Below, one piece after another: positions 7,406 through 9,253 of a stretch of DNA of 9,253 nt. How positions within the stretch are numbered: the first letter of the stretch is position 1; the number at the start of each line of letters is the position of its first letter. The DNA lies in NCBI GenBank assembly GCA_964620095.1, contig CAZUGT010000149.1, positions 1 to 9,253 on the forward strand. Direction: 5' to 3'. The stretch comes from JAJDXO01 sp964620095. Its GTDB lineage: Bacteria > Pseudomonadota > Alphaproteobacteria > Rhodospirillales > UBA2165. The notes under the pieces were generated by a model that was not told where the DNA came from, did not search any database, and worked only from the letters and a program-made list of their open reading frames with translations. A program made the position numbers and the translations under genes.

Positions 7406-7909
7406 TCAATCCGATGTCCAGAACCTTTCGAAGCGATCACCCTCCCAATAATAAATAAGAGAGGATTTTTCGTAGTAGATTAAATGGATCGCGGGGCCAT
7501 CCAACTCCCATCGCAATTTTTCACCGGGACGACATTTGGGACCAACTCCCCTAACGCAGAGATTGTCATAGACGCCGGGGTCGACCGGTTGAATGTCGAG
7601 GCCCACAACCGAAGAAACTTCGGTCAACTTGATGGCCCTGGCGTGACCGTGAAGACAGACGACGAGCGAAATTCCGGCGTCAATATGTGCGAAAAACGCC
7701 CGGTCGGGCTCGCCGTTGCCATCGAAATCGCCGGTGACAAGGAGGTCCTCGGTCCCTTTGTGCGCACCGACGGTTCTCTCCGCCACCCTTTTCGAGAACT
7801 CCGGGCAGTTCTGGGCGTGCGCCTCATCACGGTAGCCGATGACCGCAAAGACCAACGCGAACAACAGAATGGGTCCAGACATTCGCATCGAAGGTGAACT
7901 ACGGATCAT
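7406..7909 (-). CDS. Small secreted hypothetical protein with one FG-GAP-like calcium-loop motif
   Basis: A protein of 167 residues with no family I can name. A signal peptide is evident: basic n-region, hydrophobic core GPILLFALVFAVIG (residues 12-25) and an AHA|Q site at ~32. The mature part contains LLVTGDFDGNGEPDRAFF, where D61, D63, N65 and D69 form a calcium-loop pattern as in FG-GAP/VCBS repeats or EF-hands. Only one such unit is present. C35, C85, C118 and C126 could form two disulfides. The end is aromatic and compact (LIYYEKSSLIYYWEGDRFERFWTSD is split here as LIYYEKSSL and IYYWEGDRFERFW). I start it at ATG 7909 because GGAG lies 11 bases upstream (7924-7921) and the codon overlaps an upstream reading-frame stop as ATGA. 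ATG 7888 and 7882 are alternatives that keep the signal peptide. The frame stays open to 8086 but that extension is arginine-rich and unconvincing. Its 3' end is much AT-richer than its neighbours. Confidence 0.6.
   Translation of the reverse strand: MIRSSPSMRMSGPILLFALVFAVIGYRDEAHAQNCPEFSKRVAERTVGAHKGTEDLLVTGDFDGNGEPDRAFFAHIDAGISLVVCLHGHARAIKLTEVSSVVGLDIQPVDPGVYDNLCVRGVGPKCRPGEKLRWELDGPAIHLIYYEKSSLIYYWEGDRFERFWTSD
7608..7624 (-). repeat. Perfect 7-bp inverted repeat inside the secreted-protein gene
   Basis: ACCGAAG (7608-7614) and CTTCGGT (7618-7624) are exact reverse complements around a three-base loop. In the minus-strand message this would be a stable short hairpin within the coding sequence, over residues T-E-V-S-S-V. 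No T-run follows on the message side, so it is not an intrinsic terminator. It may be chance or a messenger structure. Confidence 0.45.
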
Positions 7910-8103
7910 TGGGGACCATGCTCCACGCGGATGTGGTCCAGCGTACCAACAATGTCGTAATCCGGCCCCAAAGTTTCTTGAATTTTCGGGATTATCGCGT
8001 GCCGCCGGAGAAACCGCGTTGCCGCGCCTGCGCGAACACCAACAGCAGCCCCGACCGCGTCCAGGGACCGGGCCGGCGCTCCGCATAACCTCGACGGTGC
8101 CGG
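7906..8103 (-). pseudogene. Possible coding remnant between hicB and the secreted-protein gene
   Basis: This 198-base stretch has no gene with a proper start. Two reading stretches on the minus strand look protein-like. One runs from just after the hicB stop, in the same frame, to a TGA at 7908-7906; its end reads IIPKIQETLGPDYDIVGTL then DHIRVEHGPQ, and its stop overlaps the ATG of the secreted-protein gene as ATGA. It has no ATG, GTG or plausible TTG in its first half. The other frame, from just past hicB to a TAA near 7990, reads GPWTRSGLLLVFAQARQRGF. The simplest reading is the tail of a gene that once preceded the secreted-protein gene and was truncated when hicAB or other DNA joined it. 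I cannot name either family, and chance open frames in GC-rich DNA remain possible. Confidence 0.3.
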
Positions 8104-8541
8104 TCAGGCCGCCTCGCCGACGGTCACGGTGAGCCGCTTGCCCAGCCGGCGCAACGCCCGGTCGATCGCCGCCGCCTTGGTGGCGTGGTCCGGGTTGAGC
8201 ATGCGCCGGACCTCGCTCTCCGCGACATCGAGGTCCCGGGCGAGGCGGCGCCGGGATACTCCCGCCTCGCGCCAGGCTTCGTAGAACGCCGCCTTGAGGG
8301 CGATCTGCACCGGCGGCACGACCATGGGCCGGCGCTTTCCGGCGGGCGAGGGCTCGGGCAGTGCGCCGCCCTCGCGCATCGTCGCCGCGATGAGCTCGCG
8401 CAGCAGGTCCCGCGCCTCGGCCAGCGCCTCGTCGCGGGTCGCGCCATCGGTCGCGCCCCAGCCGAAGTCGGGGAACGAGACGACATGGCGACCGTCCCCG
8501 TCGCGTTCGATGGCGGCCGGATAGTTGTAGCTGTCGGGCAT
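8104..8541 (-). CDS. hicB: HicB-family antitoxin
   Basis: A 145-residue antitoxin of the HicAB type II system. HicB binds and blocks the mRNA-cleaving HicA toxin and usually represses its own operon. The N-terminal HicB domain (residues ~5-55) shows the partly degraded RNase-H-like pattern YPAAIERDGDGRHVVSFPDF, then ATRDEALAEARDLL. A DNA-binding helix-turn-helix lies at ~95-115 (SRRRLARDLDVAESEVRRML), followed by ATKAAAIDRALRRLGKRL. The start is secured by AGGAGG at 8551-8546, four bases before the codon and overlapping the hicA stop, the usual order and coupling of the pair. The gene is intact although its hicA partner is frameshifted, so it is now a solitary antitoxin or autoregulator unless the toxin is made by another route. 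Confidence 0.9.
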   Translation of the reverse strand: MPDSYNYPAAIERDGDGRHVVSFPDFGWGATDGATRDEALAEARDLLRELIAATMREGGALPEPSPAGKRRPMVVPPVQIALKAAFYEAWREAGVSRRRLARDLDVAESEVRRMLNPDHATKAAAIDRALRRLGKRLTVTVGEAA

Positions 8542-8545
8542 CTGT

Positions 8546-8551
8546 CCTCCT
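8546..8551 (-). promoter_or_regulatory. Ribosome binding site of hicB overlapping the hicA stop
   Basis: AGGAGG on the minus strand, four bases before the hicB ATG (8541). Its first two bases are the AG of the TAG stop of the restored hicA frame. This arrangement lets ribosomes finishing hicA start hicB. With hicA terminating early at 8632-8630 that coupling would be lost, leaving hicB to depend on this strong site alone. Confidence 0.75.
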
Positions 8552-8761
8552 ATAGCTCGTTCCGGTCGATCCCGAGATCGGCGAGCATCTTGCCGAGCAG
8601 GTCCGCGCCGATCTCCTTCCTGCGGTCCTTCACGGTCGTCTTCCGCCCGCGTAGAGCGTTCCGTGCGAGCCGGCGCCTTCCGAGGCGACGAAGCGCACTT
8701 CGATGTTCCGGCGCCGCGCCCATCGGCGGATCCGTGCGATGAACTGGCGTCCGGTCATCAT
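8550..8761 (-). pseudogene. hicA: HicA-family mRNA interferase toxin, frameshifted
   Basis: From ATG 8761 (or 8758) the frame reads MMTGRQFIARIRRWARRR, then EGAGSHGTLYAGG, and stops at TGA 8632-8630 after 43 residues. The other half is intact in a different frame: GRKTTVKDRRKEIGADLLG then KMLADLGIDRNEL, ending at TAG 8552-8550. The two joined give a normal HicA of about 70 residues, with the catalytic histidine H33 in the GSHGTLY motif. The span is 212 bases, one short of 71 codons, so a single missing base in 8641-8651 (a CG-rich run coding YAGGR) explains it. Family function is cleavage of mRNA by a double-stranded-RNA-binding-like fold. The product as written lacks its C-terminal half and should be inactive. 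No slippery heptamer suggests programmed frameshifting, and a sequencing or assembly error in GC-rich DNA is a real alternative. Confidence 0.85.
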
Positions 8762-8780
8762 ACGAAGATAGGCGCGAGCA

Positions 8781-8786
8781 ATTTTA
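8781..8786 (-). promoter_or_regulatory. Candidate -10 element of the hicAB promoter
   Basis: TAAAAT on the minus strand (8786-8781) matches TATAAT at five of six positions and stands out in otherwise very GC-rich DNA, 20 bases upstream of the hicA start. No good -35 lies 16-18 bases further upstream (TGGCGG at best), as could fit a weak promoter. The leader would be only about 12 bases, and no ribosome site for hicA is visible. Confidence 0.35.
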
Positions 8787-8877
8787 TGCGCAGCCGCGCG
8801 TTCCCGCCAGGACCGAATTGCCGCCGCCTGTCGACCTCAAGCGGGAAGCGCGCAGGCCGCCGCTGTGCCGGAGGGGG

Positions 8878-8889
8878 CCCCGCGCGGGG
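8878..8889. repeat. Perfect GC palindrome in the hicA-bpt intergenic region
   Basis: CCCCGCGCGGGG is its own reverse complement, directly preceded by GGGGG (8873-8877). The C-run can pair with either flanking G-run, giving two competing hairpins. It lies in the divergent gap between hicA and bpt (8762-8970), which has no other clear content. No T-run follows on either strand, so it is not a terminator. Confidence 0.5.
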
Positions 8890-8970
8890 GACGAGGCGGG
8901 CGCAACTGGCCTCTTGCCGCGGCCCGTCCAATCGGCCTAAGCTGATCGGAGCCAGAACGGAAGCGGCGCG

Positions 8971-9253
8971 ATGAAACACAACATAAACCGTCGGCCCACC
9001 GCCTTTTTCATTACCGCCCCCCTTCCCTGTCCCTATATTCCCGGCAACCTCGAACGCAGGATCGTCGCCGAGCTTTCTGGCACCACGGCGCCCACGCTTC
9101 ACGACACCTTGGCCCGGGTCGGGTTTCGCCGCAGCCACGGGCTGGTCTATGCCCCGGTCTGCTCGGGCTGCAACGCCTGCCTCGCCGTCCGAACCGTCGT
9201 TTCGGAGTTTGAGCCGTCCACCTCGCAGCGCCGGGTATCCCGGGTGAACGAGG
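8971..9253 (+). CDS. bpt: Aspartate/glutamate leucyltransferase (leucyl/arginyl-tRNA-protein transferase), N-terminal part
   Basis: The first 94 residues of a cytosolic aminoacyl-tRNA-protein transferase of the Bpt/Ate family; the gene runs off the right edge (family length about 240-260 residues). These enzymes add leucine or arginine from a charged tRNA to proteins with N-terminal Asp or Glu, marking them for ClpS/ClpAP degradation by the N-end rule. Diagnostic segments are FFITAPLPCPYIPG (residues 12-25), GFRRSHGLVYAPVCSGCNAC (51-70) and LAVRTVVSEFEPSTSQRR. C20 and the C64-x2-C67-x2-C70 cluster correspond to the conserved N-terminal cysteines of the ATE domain. ATG 8971 begins at the usual family position, with a modest purine-rich stretch CGGAAGCGG upstream. 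The promoter is not clear: TTGCCG (8914-8919) with TAAGCT (8938-8943) is only a weak pair. Confidence 0.93.
   Translation, partial: MKHNINRRPTAFFITAPLPCPYIPGNLERRIVAELSGTTAPTLHDTLARVGFRRSHGLVYAPVCSGCNACLAVRTVVSEFEPSTSQRRVSRVNE

Noticed and set aside
7398..7410. ATTGAATTTCAAT near-palindrome at the end of the secreted-protein gene
   Set aside because: The six-base arms meet around one base, so it cannot form a hairpin as a terminator, and it overlaps the stop codon; it is probably chance.
7910..8086. N-terminal extension of the secreted protein to ATG 8086
   Set aside because: It would bury the signal peptide behind 59 arginine- and glycine-rich residues. ATG 7909 has a ribosome site and an ATGA overlap.
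8620..8655. Programmed ribosomal frameshift in hicA
   Set aside because: The overlap has no X-XXY-YYZ slippery heptamer, and related HicA proteins are encoded in a single frame, so a plain one-base loss is simpler.

Overview
The window looks like chromosome of a high-GC alphaproteobacterium. The evidence is a porphobilinogen synthase with an aspartate-type (non-zinc) metal site, a MetY of the DNTA/STTKY type that I associate with alphaproteobacteria, a bacterial leucyl-tRNA-protein transferase, and strongly GC-biased third codon positions. Genus cannot be called. I see no rRNA, tRNA, CRISPR array, complete insertion sequence or known riboswitch.

Layout. (1) Positions 1-1100, minus strand: the N-terminal ~366 residues of a periplasmic type-1 (LivK-like) ABC transporter substrate-binding protein, cut by the left edge. 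(2) Positions 1101-1384: a divergent intergenic region with a good -35 element facing right. (3) Positions 1385-7327, plus strand: metY (O-acetylhomoserine sulfhydrylase), hemB 14 bases later, a membrane-anchored penicillin-acylase-family Ntn hydrolase 90 bases later, and a cystathionine gamma-lyase/synthase-type PLP enzyme 16 bases later. (4) Positions 7406-8103, minus strand: a small secreted protein of unknown function with one FG-GAP-like calcium-loop motif, preceded by a stretch that looks like broken coding sequence. (5) Positions 8104-8761, minus strand: a hicA-hicB toxin-antitoxin pair whose hicA carries a one-base frameshift while hicB is intact. (6) From 8971, plus strand: the start of bpt (ate), cut by the right edge.

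How they fit together. MetY makes homocysteine from O-acetylhomoserine and sulfide. The second PLP enzyme acts at cystathionine, so the plus-strand cluster carries two sulfur amino acid enzymes that bracket a haem gene and an acylase. From memory, hemB and the leucyl/arginyl transferase gene often lie close together in alphaproteobacteria; here about 5.3 kb separates them, and it includes a decayed toxin gene and a coding remnant, which suggests an insertion-prone interval. I found no convincing new multi-gene system. The points most worth a second look are the frameshifted hicA beside an intact hicB, the broken coding junction at 7906-8103, and the acylase coupled to a sulfur PLP enzyme.
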